Shown: positions 26,228-34,903 of the stretch, one piece after another
How positions within the stretch are numbered: the stretch's first letter is position 1
How the letters are laid out: each line of letters begins with the position of its first letter
NCBI RefSeq assembly: GCF_933509905.1
Contig: NZ_OW150024.1
Coordinates: forward strand, 2,158,001 to 2,222,000
Source of the DNA: Trichlorobacter ammonificans
Lineage (GTDB): Bacteria > Desulfobacterota > Desulfuromonadia > Geobacterales > Pseudopelobacteraceae
DNA: 64,000 bases
Direction: 5' to 3'
Program-made: the position numbers and the translations under genes
The notes under the pieces: generated by a model
What the model saw: the letters and a program-made list of their open reading frames with translations, nothing else
The model's database searches: none
What the model was told of the DNA's origin: nothing

Positions 26228-27619
26228 TCAGAACTCAGCATGGCGGGGTGTTCGCGGAAACGGGATGACATCCCGGATATTCTCCATGCCGGACAGATAC
26301 ATGAGCAGACGCTCGAACCCCAGGCCGAAACCGGCATGGGGAGTACTGCCCCAGCGGCGGGAGTCCAGGTACCACCAGAGCGCCGCCTGGTCCATCTCCA
26401 GTTCGGCCATCCGCTCAGTGAGTCGATCCAGCCGTTCCTCCCGCTGACTGCCGCCGATGATTTCCCCCACCTTGGGCACCAGCAGGTCCATGGCCGCCAC
26501 GGTGCGGCCGTCGTCGTTCCGGCGCATGTAGAACGCTTTGATCTCCCGGGGATAGTTCAGCACGAAGAGCGGACCACCCACCACGGTTTCCGTCAGGTAG
26601 CGTTCGTGCTCGGTCTGCAGGTCCAACCCCCACTGTACGGGGAATTGGAACGACACCGGTGCCCGTTCCAGGTGACGGATCGCCTCGTCGTACTCCATCC
26701 GGGCAAAGTCGGCCTCGGCCACGGCCCGCACCCGTGCAAGCAGGCCCGGCTCGATCTGGCGATCGAAAAAGGTCATCTCCTCCGGGCACGAATCAAGCGC
26801 AAACCGGCACAGGAAACGGACGAACTCCTCGGCCAGGCTGGCCACATCGGCCAGGTCGGCAAAGGCCATCTCCGGCTCGATCATCCAGAATTCGGCGGCA
26901 TGGCGGGGGGTGTTGGAATTCTCCGCCCGAAAGGTGGGGCCAAAGGTATAGACGTTGCCGAATGCCTGGGCAAACAGCTCCGCCTCCAACTGACCGCTGA
27001 CCGTCAGGCCGGTCTTTCTGCCGAAAAAATCGCGACTGAAATCGATCTCCCCACCATCGTTGCGTGGTGCCCCGTTGGGTGGCAGGGTGGTGACCCGGAA
27101 CAGCTCTCCCGCCCCCTCGCAGTCGCTGGCGGTGATGATCGGCGCATGGAGCCAGAGAAAATCCCGCTCCTCGAAAAAACGGTGGATCGCCTGAGCCAGC
27201 CGGGAGCGCAACCGGAAAACGGCGCCGTAGGTAGTGGTACGGGGACGCAGGTGGGCGATGCCGCGCAGATATTCGAAGCTGTGCCGTTTCTTCTGCAGCG
27301 GGTAGTCGGCGGGCGCGTCCCCCACCTGTACCAGCTCCGTCACTCGCAACTCAAAGCGCTGTCCCGCCGCCGGCGAATCGACCAGCTCGCCCGTGGCACG
27401 CAGGGCCGCACCGGTGCCGATCCGGCACACCTCTTCAAAGAGCGGCAGCCGGGAACGGTCCAGCACCAGTTGCAACCCCGCCAGCGTACTGCCGTCATTC
27501 AGCACGATAAAGGCAACATCACCGGAAACCCGGAGGGAACGGACCCAGCCGGCAACCGTCCAACGGCCTCCGGCGGAGGGCATCTGCACCAAGCGGCCGA
27601 TACGGATGGGACGCGCCAT
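26228..27619 (-). CDS. asnS: Asparaginyl-tRNA synthetase
   Basis: 463 residues from the ATG at 27619, chosen for its strong AAGGAGGAGG. An N-terminal OB fold (WTVAGWVRSLRVSGDVAF) is followed by class II motifs 2 (TFRAENSNTPRHAAEFWMIE) and 3 (GLGFERLLMYLSG). KVGEIIGGSQREERL is typical of AsnRS and argues against AspRS. It charges tRNA-Asn directly. Confidence 0.95.
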   Translation of the reverse strand: MARPIRIGRLVQMPSAGGRWTVAGWVRSLRVSGDVAFIVLNDGSTLAGLQLVLDRSRLPLFEEVCRIGTGAALRATGELVDSPAAGQRFELRVTELVQVGDAPADYPLQKKRHSFEYLRGIAHLRPRTTTYGAVFRLRSRLAQAIHRFFEERDFLWLHAPIITASDCEGAGELFRVTTLPPNGAPRNDGGEIDFSRDFFGRKTGLTVSGQLEAELFAQAFGNVYTFGPTFRAENSNTPRHAAEFWMIEPEMAFADLADVASLAEEFVRFLCRFALDSCPEEMTFFDRQIEPGLLARVRAVAEADFARMEYDEAIRHLERAPVSFQFPVQWGLDLQTEHERYLTETVVGGPLFVLNYPREIKAFYMRRNDDGRTVAAMDLLVPKVGEIIGGSQREERLDRLTERMAELEMDQAALWWYLDSRRWGSTPHAGFGLGFERLLMYLSGMENIRDVIPFPRTPRHAEF

Positions 27620-27712
27620 GAACCTCCTCCTTTGCACACGAAACACTCATTTTCTTGTTTATGCCGCAGGACGCCCGGCCCTGTCAATGGCGCGTCCGTG
27701 CGGCGACGTCGG

Positions 27713-27741
27713 TTGACAGAGACGGCACGGCGGTCTACAGT
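27713..27741 (+). promoter_or_regulatory. Sigma-70 promoter for the secreted Gly/Lys-tailed protein
   Basis: TTGACA and TACAGT are separated by 17 bases, about 40 bases before the next ATG, which has GGAGGTGAAA in front. The divergent asnS starts about 95 bases away. Confidence 0.6.
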
Positions 27742-27782
27742 GAGGCCGCAGTAGCAACGCTCTGTACCACGGAGGTGAAACC

Positions 27783-28235
27783 ATGCGTACGATCATCACG
27801 GCAGCCGCCCTGTTTCTGCTGACCATCGGGGTGACGGTGCCGGCCCACGCCGACCTGGACAGCTTCCTCTCCAGCCTGAACGTCCAGGCTCGTGCCGACA
27901 TGAACGGCTTCAGCGCCAAACTGAGCGCCCAGTTCGGCATTCCGGAAGTTCGGGTACAAGCGCTCCTCAAAACAGTGGACAACTCCGCCGATGCCTTCAT
28001 GTGTCTGCAACTGGGCCAGATGTCCCGAAAAGAGCCGGAAACGGTGCTACGCACCTACCAGCGCTCCAAAAGCAAGGGATGGGGCGCCATCGCCAAGGAG
28101 CTGGGCATTAAACCCGGTTCCGCCGAGTTCCATGCCCTCAAGCGCGGTGACTTCAAACTAACCGGCGATCCGGAAGGGGGTGCCGGTGGCGGACATGGCA
28201 AGGGGAAGGGAAAAGGCAGGGGAAAGAACAACTAG
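27783..28235 (+). CDS. Secreted protein of unknown function with Gly/Lys-rich tail
   Basis: 150 residues. A Sec signal peptide ends around VPAHA at 23. The mature part is helical (DLDSFLSSLNVQARADMNGF; VRTYQRSKSKGWGAIAKELG) and ends in a tail of alternating Gly and Lys (GGHGKGKGKGRGKNN). I do not recognise a named domain. It has its own promoter and a terminator-like hairpin, so it is a single-gene unit. A periplasmic location is inferred; the basic tail could bind nucleic acid, anionic polymer or the envelope. Confidence 0.8.
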   Translation: MRTIITAAALFLLTIGVTVPAHADLDSFLSSLNVQARADMNGFSAKLSAQFGIPEVRVQALLKTVDNSADAFMCLQLGQMSRKEPETVLRTYQRSKSKGWGAIAKELGIKPGSAEFHALKRGDFKLTGDPEGGAGGGHGKGKGKGRGKNN

Positions 28236-28258
28236 ACGCGTGACGCACCGTATTCCTG

Positions 28259-28287
28259 ACGGGCCGATGTAAAATTCATCGGCCCGT
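28259..28287 (+). terminator. Terminator-like hairpin after the secreted protein gene
   Basis: ACGGGCCGATG pairs perfectly with CATCGGCCCGT across a TAAAATT loop. The following sequence (TCGCGTA) is not T-rich, so efficiency is uncertain. Confidence 0.55.
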
Positions 28288-28352
28288 TCGCGTATACAGG
28301 GGCTGTACGCACCGTGTAAAACATGGTATCGTGCGCAGAAAACTGCGTGTAC

Positions 28353-28366
28353 ATGACCTATGTCAT
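28353..28366. promoter_or_regulatory. Inverted repeat upstream of the aldehyde dehydrogenase gene
   Basis: ATGAC-CTAT-GTCAT lies about 30 bases before the dehydrogenase start. Just before it is a second small repeat, CGCAG-AAAA-CTGCG (28334-28347). Either may be a regulator site; no regulator gene is adjacent. Confidence 0.35.
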
Positions 28367-28394
28367 AGAATTCGTATTTTTCCGGAGGTCTCCC

Positions 28395-29849
28395 GTGCTC
28401 ACACTTTCCGATCCCGCGCTTCTGCGGCAGCAGTGCTACCTGAACGGCCAGTGGCTGCATGCCGACACGGATGGCACCATCGACGTCGTCAACCCGGCTG
28501 ATGGCCGGATTATCGGCACCGTCCCCCGCATGGGCACCTCTGAAACCCGTCGCGCCATCGAGGCCGCCCATGTCGCCTTTCCGGAGTGGCGGGCCCGCAC
28601 CGCCAAGGAACGTGCAGCCATCCTGCGCCGCTGGTTCGAGCTGATCATGGCCAACCAGGAAGACCTGGCCGTCATCATGACCGCCGAACAGGGGAAGCCC
28701 CTGGCCGAATCCCGCGGCGAGATCGCCTATGCCGCCTCCTTCATCGAATGGTTCGCCGAGGAGGGGAAGCGGGTGTACGGCGACACCATCCCCGGCTATG
28801 CCCGTGACAAGCGGATTGTAGTCACCAAGGAGCCGATCGGGGTCTGCGCCGCCATCACCCCGTGGAACTTCCCCGCCGCCATGATCACCCGCAAGGCCGG
28901 TCCGGCCCTGGCTGCCGGCTGCACCATGGTGGTCAAGCCGGCCACCGCCACACCGTTCTCCGCCCTTGCCCTGGCGGAGCTGGGGGAGCGGGCCGGCATC
29001 CCGGCCGGCGTCTTCAGCGTGATCACCGGTTCCTCCAAGCAGATCGGCGACGAGATGACCGGCAACCCCCTGGTGCGCAAGCTGACCTTCACCGGCTCCA
29101 CCGAGATCGGCAAGCAACTAACCGCCCAGTGCGCCGGCACCATGAAGAAGGTTTCCATGGAACTGGGGGGGAACGCCCCCTTCATCGTCTTTGACGACGC
29201 CGACCTGGACGCCGCCGTGGAGGGGGCCGTGGCCTCCAAGTACCGCAACACCGGCCAGACCTGCGTCTGCACCAACCGCCTGCTGGTGCAGGCTGGTGTC
29301 TACGACGCCTTTGTCGAAAAACTGGCCGCGGCCGTGGCCCGCATGCGGGTCGGCAACGGCCTGACCGACGAGGTCCAGCAGGGGCCGCTGATCGACGAAG
29401 CCTCGGTGCAGAAGGTTGAGGAGCATATCGCCGATGCCGTTGCCAAGGGTGCCACCATCCGGCTGGGGGGCAAGCGCCACCCCCTGGGGGGGACCTTCTT
29501 CGAGCCCACCATCCTCTGCAACGTCACCCCCGAAATGCTGGTGGCCCGGGAAGAAACCTTCGGCCCGCTGGCGCCGATCTTCCGCTTCACCAGCGAGGAG
29601 GAGGCGATGCGGATGGCCAACGACACCGAGTTCGGCCTGGCCTCCTACTTCTACACCCGTGACATCGGTCGGGTCTGGCGAGTGGCCGAGGCGCTTGAGT
29701 ACGGCATGGTGGGAATCAATACCGGTCTGCTCTCCACCGAGGTGGCCCCCTTCGGTGGGGTCAAGGAATCGGGTCTCGGTCGGGAAGGTTCCCACTACGG
29801 CATCGACGAGTTCGTGGAAGTCAAATATCTCTGCATGGGCGGCATCTGA
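28395..29849 (+). CDS. gabD: NAD(P)-dependent succinate-semialdehyde dehydrogenase-type aldehyde dehydrogenase
   Basis: 484 residues from a GTG at 28395 (GGAGG 6 bases upstream). Family blocks: GVCAAITPWNFPAAMI, KPATATPFSALALAEL, TFTGSTEIGK, the catalytic Glu in MELGGNAPFIVF and the catalytic Cys in NTGQTCVCTNR, where a second Cys two residues later is typical of the GabD group. It oxidises succinate semialdehyde to succinate; related aldehydes such as glutarate semialdehyde are possible substrates. No transaminase is nearby. The next gene begins 6 bases after the stop. Confidence 0.88.
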   Translation: MLTLSDPALLRQQCYLNGQWLHADTDGTIDVVNPADGRIIGTVPRMGTSETRRAIEAAHVAFPEWRARTAKERAAILRRWFELIMANQEDLAVIMTAEQGKPLAESRGEIAYAASFIEWFAEEGKRVYGDTIPGYARDKRIVVTKEPIGVCAAITPWNFPAAMITRKAGPALAAGCTMVVKPATATPFSALALAELGERAGIPAGVFSVITGSSKQIGDEMTGNPLVRKLTFTGSTEIGKQLTAQCAGTMKKVSMELGGNAPFIVFDDADLDAAVEGAVASKYRNTGQTCVCTNRLLVQAGVYDAFVEKLAAAVARMRVGNGLTDEVQQGPLIDEASVQKVEEHIADAVAKGATIRLGGKRHPLGGTFFEPTILCNVTPEMLVAREETFGPLAPIFRFTSEEEAMRMANDTEFGLASYFYTRDIGRVWRVAEALEYGMVGINTGLLSTEVAPFGGVKESGLGREGSHYGIDEFVEVKYLCMGGI

Positions 29850-29855
29850 CACCTC

Positions 29856-31991
29856 ATGAACCGCTTTCACTTCTCGCTGCGCGCACGGATTACCCTGGCA
29901 GTCACCGGCCTGGTCCTGCTGCTGATGCTGGGCACGGCCCTGCTCACTGTGGAGCAGGTCTTCCGGGAATACAGCCGCATTCTGAAAGACACCCCGGTTG
30001 CCGCCGAGAGCGTCACGCCGGAACACTTCACCGTCATCCTGCAGACCGCCCGCCATCGTTTCCTGGCCGCCACCGCCATCGGCACCGCCCTGGTGGCCCT
30101 GCTGGTCACCCTGCTGGTTCGCCTGCTCACCCGCCCCCTGACCGTACTGACCAGGCACATGCAGCAGCTGCCGCAGAAAAGCGGGGATGATCGCTACCTG
30201 CACCTGACGGAACGCGACGACATCGGCCAGTTGGCCGCCGCTTTCAACACCATGATCGAGGAGCTGGAGCGGCACTGCCGGGCCGTACAGGAAAACGAGC
30301 AACGGTACCGCATCGTTACCGAGTCGGCCGCCGACTTTACCTACTGGCAGCGTCCTGACGGCAGCTTCGAGTTCGCCTCCCCCGCCTGCAAGGACGTCAC
30401 CGGCTACAGTCGCGAGGAACTCGCCTCCCGCCCCGAATTGCTGCTGGAGATGATCCACCCCGCCGACCGCGGCATCACCGCACCGCTGCATATTACGGCG
30501 GATAGCGACGCCTGCTGTATCTCCGACGAAATTGAATACCGGATCATCACCAGGGACGGAACCGTCCGCTGGGTACGTCACGCCTTCCAGCCGATCTACG
30601 ATGAACAGGGCAACTGCCTGGGACGGCGGGGAAGCAGCACCGACATCACTGAACGGAAACAGTTGGCGGAACAGGTTTCCCACCTGGTGCTGCACGATCT
30701 GCTCACCGGCCTGCCCAACCGTTCACTGTTCACCGACCGCCTTTCCCTTGCGCTCACCACCCAGCAGAGCCGCAGCAATGCCTCCACCATCACCGCAGTC
30801 CTGTTTTTCGGTATCGACCGTTTCAAACTGATCAACGACACCCTGGGACACGACACCGGCGATCGCATCCTGATCATGACCGCCGAGCGGCTGCGCAAGA
30901 TGCTGCATACCGGCGACACTCTCTGCCGCTTCGGCGGCGACGTCTTCGCCATGATCCTGCCCGAGCGGGAGAGCCGGCACGAAGCGATCACCATGTCCTA
31001 CCGCATTCTGGCCTGCCTGACCGAACCGTTCCGCCTGTCCGGTCAGCAGGTCACCCTTACCGGCAGCATCGGCATCGCGGTCAGCCCGGAAGACGGCACC
31101 GACTCCGACACCCTGCTGAAGGGCGCCGAAACCGCCATGTACGAAGCCAAGCGCAGCGGCAAGAACTGCTTCCGGTTCTATGCGCGGGAGATGAACTTCC
31201 AGGCGGTGCAGTTGCTGAAACTGGACAACAGCATGCCGATCAGTCTTGACCGGGGTGACTTCTACCTGCACTACCAGCCGCAGCTCGATCTGAAGAGCGG
31301 CACGGTCATCGGCGTTGAGGCGCTCCTGCGCTGGCGGCACCCCGAGCTGGGCATGATCCCCCCGGACCGCTTTATCCCCCTGGCCGAGGAAAACGGCTTC
31401 ATTACCCGACTGGGGGCCTGGGTACTCAAGACCGCCTGCATGCAGGCCGCCTCGTGGCAGCGACACGGCCTGCCGCCGCTGCGGGTAGCGGTCAACATCT
31501 CCAGCCGCCAGTTCAGCGAACCTGATTTCGTTGACCTGGTATCCACCACCCTGACCGGCTGCGGTCTGAATGCCGATCTGCTGGAGCTGGAACTGACCGA
31601 AAGCCTGCTGGTCAGCAACGAACAGCAGGTTGCCCGCAAACTGCAGGGGCTGAAAGCCATGGGGATTCACCTGGCCATCGACGACTTCGGCACCGGCTAC
31701 TCCTCCCTCTCCTACCTGAAGCATTTCCCGCTTGACCGTCTGAAGATCGACAAATCCTTTGTCAACGACATCCTGAGCGATCCGGACGATGCCGCCATCA
31801 CCGAGGCGATCATCGGCATGGCCCACGCGCTGAAGCTGAAGGTGATCGCTGAAGGGGTTGAAACCAGGGAGCAGCTGTTGTTCCTGGAGGATCGGGGATG
31901 TGACGAGATGCAGGGGTACTACTTGAGCCGGCCCCTGTCGGAACACGACCTGATCGGCTTCATGAAGAGCCGCGAAACGGACGTCCCCTGA
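29856..31991 (+). CDS. HAMP-PAS-GGDEF-EAL membrane protein with degenerate GGDEF domain
   Basis: 711 residues. Two membrane helices (about 10-32 and 68-90) around a short periplasmic loop, then HAMP (about 90-145), PAS (about 150-265), GGDEF and EAL. The GGDEF motif is GGDVF, and the usual metal-binding LDxDRFK block reads FGIDRFK, so cyclase activity is probably lost. EAL is intact (VEALLRW, ELTES, DDFGTGYSS), so it is most likely a cyclic di-GMP phosphodiesterase, perhaps tuned by GTP binding to the dead cyclase domain. Confidence 0.9.
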   Translation: MNRFHFSLRARITLAVTGLVLLLMLGTALLTVEQVFREYSRILKDTPVAAESVTPEHFTVILQTARHRFLAATAIGTALVALLVTLLVRLLTRPLTVLTRHMQQLPQKSGDDRYLHLTERDDIGQLAAAFNTMIEELERHCRAVQENEQRYRIVTESAADFTYWQRPDGSFEFASPACKDVTGYSREELASRPELLLEMIHPADRGITAPLHITADSDACCISDEIEYRIITRDGTVRWVRHAFQPIYDEQGNCLGRRGSSTDITERKQLAEQVSHLVLHDLLTGLPNRSLFTDRLSLALTTQQSRSNASTITAVLFFGIDRFKLINDTLGHDTGDRILIMTAERLRKMLHTGDTLCRFGGDVFAMILPERESRHEAITMSYRILACLTEPFRLSGQQVTLTGSIGIAVSPEDGTDSDTLLKGAETAMYEAKRSGKNCFRFYAREMNFQAVQLLKLDNSMPISLDRGDFYLHYQPQLDLKSGTVIGVEALLRWRHPELGMIPPDRFIPLAEENGFITRLGAWVLKTACMQAASWQRHGLPPLRVAVNISSRQFSEPDFVDLVSTTLTGCGLNADLLELELTESLLVSNEQQVARKLQGLKAMGIHLAIDDFGTGYSSLSYLKHFPLDRLKIDKSFVNDILSDPDDAAITEAIIGMAHALKLKVIAEGVETREQLLFLEDRGCDEMQGYYLSRPLSEHDLIGFMKSRETDVP

Positions 31992-32066
31992 GGCCTGCGG
32001 AGAGCCGCCCCCGGGGGAGCCGGAGATGAGCCGCCGGTACGGTCCCGCCGGGCGTCGGAACCGGAA

Positions 32067-33608
32067 TTATTGCAGCTGGTCCCAGGTGGGTTTGGCATCG
32101 GGGTGTTCCAGCTTGAACACCAGATAGGCAACCGCCGTGCGCAGTTTTTCCTCAAGGGCGGCGGTCTCCTTCAAGGTCTGCAGGGCGGCAACCATCACAG
32201 CCCGCATCCCGTCGCTCACCGCCTCCTGCTCAACAATGGTGCGGAGCAGTTGCAGCAGCTGCCGCAACACCGCCTCATCCGACGGCACCTGCCGCGGTTC
32301 CAGCAGGAAAAGCAGCAGTCCGGCCAGTACCCGCTCCTGCTCGTCCACGGCGGCGGCGCAGCCGGTCAGGTCGGCACGCAGCTCGTCGACGGGAACATCC
32401 CGTAACGCCCCATCCAGACAGCGACGCAGGAACTGCAGTCCTGCCAGCCGCTCCCGTACACCGTCACAGCCTATCAGCAGCCGGGCGGCCCGCACCTTCA
32501 ACGTTTCCTCCTCGCCGGCCTTCAGGAAGCAGCGCAGCAGCCGCTGCATTTTATCCGCCGCCTCGGTTTCCGGCGGAAGCGTGGCAAGCTTTTCACCGAC
32601 GATCCGCAGCAGCCCCCCCTTGTCGGCATGACCGGCGTAGACCACCCCGATGATGGCGTCCCGTACCTCGTCGTCCCGCGTACTGTTCCACAGTTCCTCC
32701 ACCGCCTTGATGATCGTGCGGCGAAAGAAGCTGAGCCGTTCCGTGGTACCCACCACTTCCGCAGCCCAGGTGCCGGCCATGGTGTCGATGCAGGCGGCGG
32801 CACCGGCCCCATCGTGCAGCTGACCCAGCAGGTAGGCGAAGTAGGCCAGCACCTTGAGCTGGTACGGTCTGCATCCCTCCTGCAGGGGGCGCAGCAGATC
32901 TTCCAGGTATTCGGCAGTAAGCAGACAGGAACCGCTGCAGAGAAAGCTGTAGACACTCTCCGCCTTTTCGGTCTGACGCTCGATGTACTTGGCCTTGAGG
33001 TGTTCCCCCAGGCTGGTACTTTCCACCTTTCTGAAAAAGGCGGAGAGCAGATTGCTGGCGTGGTGCTTCACCGCCATGTCGATCTCGTCGGAAATGACGA
33101 TATCGAGGCAGGCGTTGAAGATCTTGACCTGTTCCTGCTCATCGTCCGATTCGACGATATACTGCTCGACGATTTCGATGATCTCGGCCAGGTGGGCGCG
33201 GTTGCTGCTGGAGAGCAGGCTGGTGAGGGTGATGCGCAGGGAGTCGACGTCCACGATGCCGAACAGGAACCGGACCGCTGCGTTGCGCCGGGCCGCTCCC
33301 TTGTGCTCGGCGGAGCGGATCACCTGCAGGATGCTGGAGGCCGGGTCGGCCACCCAGCCCGGCACCAGGTCCTCCAGCAGCAGTTCCGCCTTGCGCCGGA
33401 TATGGGCATCCAGGTCGTTGACGAAATAGCGGGCGATCTCGATCTTGAACTCCCGCGAGGCCCCCGAGTGGGCGATCAGGGCAAAGGCCCGGGCCTTGTC
33501 ACTGGAGGAAAGCTTGGCGATGTCGCTCTTGGCCCGGGCGCTGTCGTCGATCCGTATGTAGAACTCGATGATATCCTTGATGCCGACGTCGGCTTCGGTA
33601 TCCCGCAT
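32067..33608 (-). CDS. Large all-helical (HEAT-like) protein of unknown function
   Basis: 513 residues from the ATG at 33608 (GGAGGAG upstream). There is no signal peptide or membrane segment. The sequence is a series of Leu/Ala-rich helices of roughly HEAT-repeat size, for example AHIRRKAELLLEDLVPGWV and GAARRNAAVRFLFGIVDVDS, so a curved helical scaffold is likely. I do not recognise a catalytic motif. It lies 10 bases after rnhA and is probably cotranscribed with plsC and rnhA. A cytoplasmic binding role is inferred. Confidence 0.75.
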   Translation of the reverse strand: MRDTEADVGIKDIIEFYIRIDDSARAKSDIAKLSSSDKARAFALIAHSGASREFKIEIARYFVNDLDAHIRRKAELLLEDLVPGWVADPASSILQVIRSAEHKGAARRNAAVRFLFGIVDVDSLRITLTSLLSSSNRAHLAEIIEIVEQYIVESDDEQEQVKIFNACLDIVISDEIDMAVKHHASNLLSAFFRKVESTSLGEHLKAKYIERQTEKAESVYSFLCSGSCLLTAEYLEDLLRPLQEGCRPYQLKVLAYFAYLLGQLHDGAGAAACIDTMAGTWAAEVVGTTERLSFFRRTIIKAVEELWNSTRDDEVRDAIIGVVYAGHADKGGLLRIVGEKLATLPPETEAADKMQRLLRCFLKAGEEETLKVRAARLLIGCDGVRERLAGLQFLRRCLDGALRDVPVDELRADLTGCAAAVDEQERVLAGLLLFLLEPRQVPSDEAVLRQLLQLLRTIVEQEAVSDGMRAVMVAALQTLKETAALEEKLRTAVAYLVFKLEHPDAKPTWDQLQ

Positions 33609-33618
33609 CGCTCCTCCG

Positions 33619-34080
33619 TCAGGGCCGCAGCTGCGCGATTGCTTCCCGGGCCAGGGCGTCGCAGCGCTCGTTCTCGGCGTGGCCGGCATGCCCCCGCACC
33701 CACTGCCAGGTCACCTGATGCGGGGCGGCGGCCTGCACCAGCCGCTCCCAGAGATCCCGGTTCAGCACCGGCTCTTTCTTGCTGTTCTTCCAGTTATTGC
33801 GTTGCCACCCGGCCAACCACTCGGTCATCCCCTTCACCAGGTACTGGGAATCGGTCGTCACCGTCACCCGGCAAGGGCGGGTCAGGTGCAGCAGCCCCTC
33901 CAGGGCCGCGGTCAGCTCCATCCGGTTGTTGGTAGTCTCCGGCGCATTACCGGACAATTCCTTTTCCACGCCACGGCAGCGCAGGATGGTGCCGTAGCCG
34001 CCGGGACCGGGATTGCCGCTGCAGGCACCGTCGCAGAACAGCTCCACCTCGGTCAGGGCACTACTTCTCGACTCTGCCAA
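33619..34080 (-). CDS. rnhA: Ribonuclease HI
   Basis: 153 residues. Catalytic acidic residues are in [29 protein letters not shown] and VTTDSQYL, with the fourth in [14 protein letters not shown]. It removes RNA from RNA-DNA hybrids. I chose a TTG at 34080 because GGAGGGGG lies 6 bases before it; this gives a normal length and a 20-base overlap with the end of plsC. An in-frame GTG just before ELFCDG is the alternative. Confidence 0.9.
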   Translation of the reverse strand: MAESRSSALTEVELFCDGACSGNPGPGGYGTILRCRGVEKELSGNAPETTNNRMELTAALEGLLHLTRPCRVTVTTDSQYLVKGMTEWLAGWQRNNWKNSKKEPVLNRDLWERLVQAAAPHQVTWQWVRGHAGHAENERCDALAREAIAQLRP

Positions 34081-34720
34081 CGTAGGCCCCCTCCCTGTGC
34101 AGCAAGGCCGCAATTCCCTCCATCACCCGCTCCGCGATCAACTGGTGGGTCTCCTTGCTGTCCTCACGGGCAAACAGGTCGTCAAAGACCAGGGGCTCAC
34201 CGAAGACGATGGCCCCCTTCGCCCCCAGGCTGGGGAATTTCCAGCGGTTCAACCCCACCAGCGCGGTGGGGATCACCACCGGACGGGTATCGTAGATCAC
34301 CTTGCCCACCCCCCGGTTCCCCTGACCCAGGCGGCCGTCCCGATGCCGGGTCCCTTCGGGAAAGAGCATTACCTTCTGGTCCATCAGCAGGTCGTTCAAC
34401 ACCCGCCCGGCCTTCACGTCCCTGCCCCGCTTCACCGGAAAGGCCCCCCAGGAGGAGTAAAGCAGCCGGGAGACCGGATTGCGGAACAACTCCTCCTTGG
34501 CCGGGGCCCAGACCATCTGCAGGGGATGGGAGCGGAGCACGGCCCAGGGAAGAAAGATGGTTTCATAGGCGGAAATATGGTTGGAGGCCAGCAGCACTCC
34601 GCCCGAGGAGGGAATATGCTCTCCTCCCTTGATGATCAGCCGGTTCAGGACTGAGGCATACATGCCGATCAGATGGGCGGAGAAGGTCACCCACAGCCTG
34701 CGCAGCAGTGAAACGTTCAC
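34061..34720 (-). CDS. plsC: 1-acyl-sn-glycerol-3-phosphate acyltransferase (PlsC family)
   Basis: 219 residues from a GTG at 34720 (AAAGGAG 6 bases upstream). An N-terminal hydrophobic stretch precedes the acyltransferase motifs: SNHISAYE in place of the usual NHxSxx[14 protein letters not shown], and [11 protein letters not shown]. The acidic residue of the HX4D motif is Glu here, which may still serve. It makes phosphatidic acid at the inner membrane. The much longer minus-strand frame reaching 36124 is not used. Confidence 0.88.
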   Translation of the reverse strand: MNVSLLRRLWVTFSAHLIGMYASVLNRLIIKGGEHIPSSGGVLLASNHISAYETIFLPWAVLRSHPLQMVWAPAKEELFRNPVSRLLYSSWGAFPVKRGRDVKAGRVLNDLLMDQKVMLFPEGTRHRDGRLGQGNRGVGKVIYDTRPVVIPTALVGLNRWKFPSLGAKGAIVFGEPLVFDDLFAREDSKETHQLIAERVMEGIAALLHREGAYVGRVEK

Positions 34721-34829
34721 TCTGTTCTCCTTTGCAGCGACGATGGTCCTGACTTCATCAGCAGCGTGAACCACTGCTATACCATGCCCTGCTCCGCTTC
34801 GGCAACTCCTCTGCCGGTAACGACTCTGT

Positions 34830-34858
34830 TTGCAGTCCTGCCGGATATGGCGTATAAG
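34830..34858 (+). promoter_or_regulatory. Candidate promoter for the EAL-HDOD gene
   Basis: TTGCAG and TATAAG (5/6) are 17 bases apart, about 45 bases before the preferred start at 34904. Confidence 0.35.
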
Positions 34859-34903
34859 ATTTCCATTGCTTGTTGTATCTCCCTGACAGTACGCTACCCA
34901 TCT

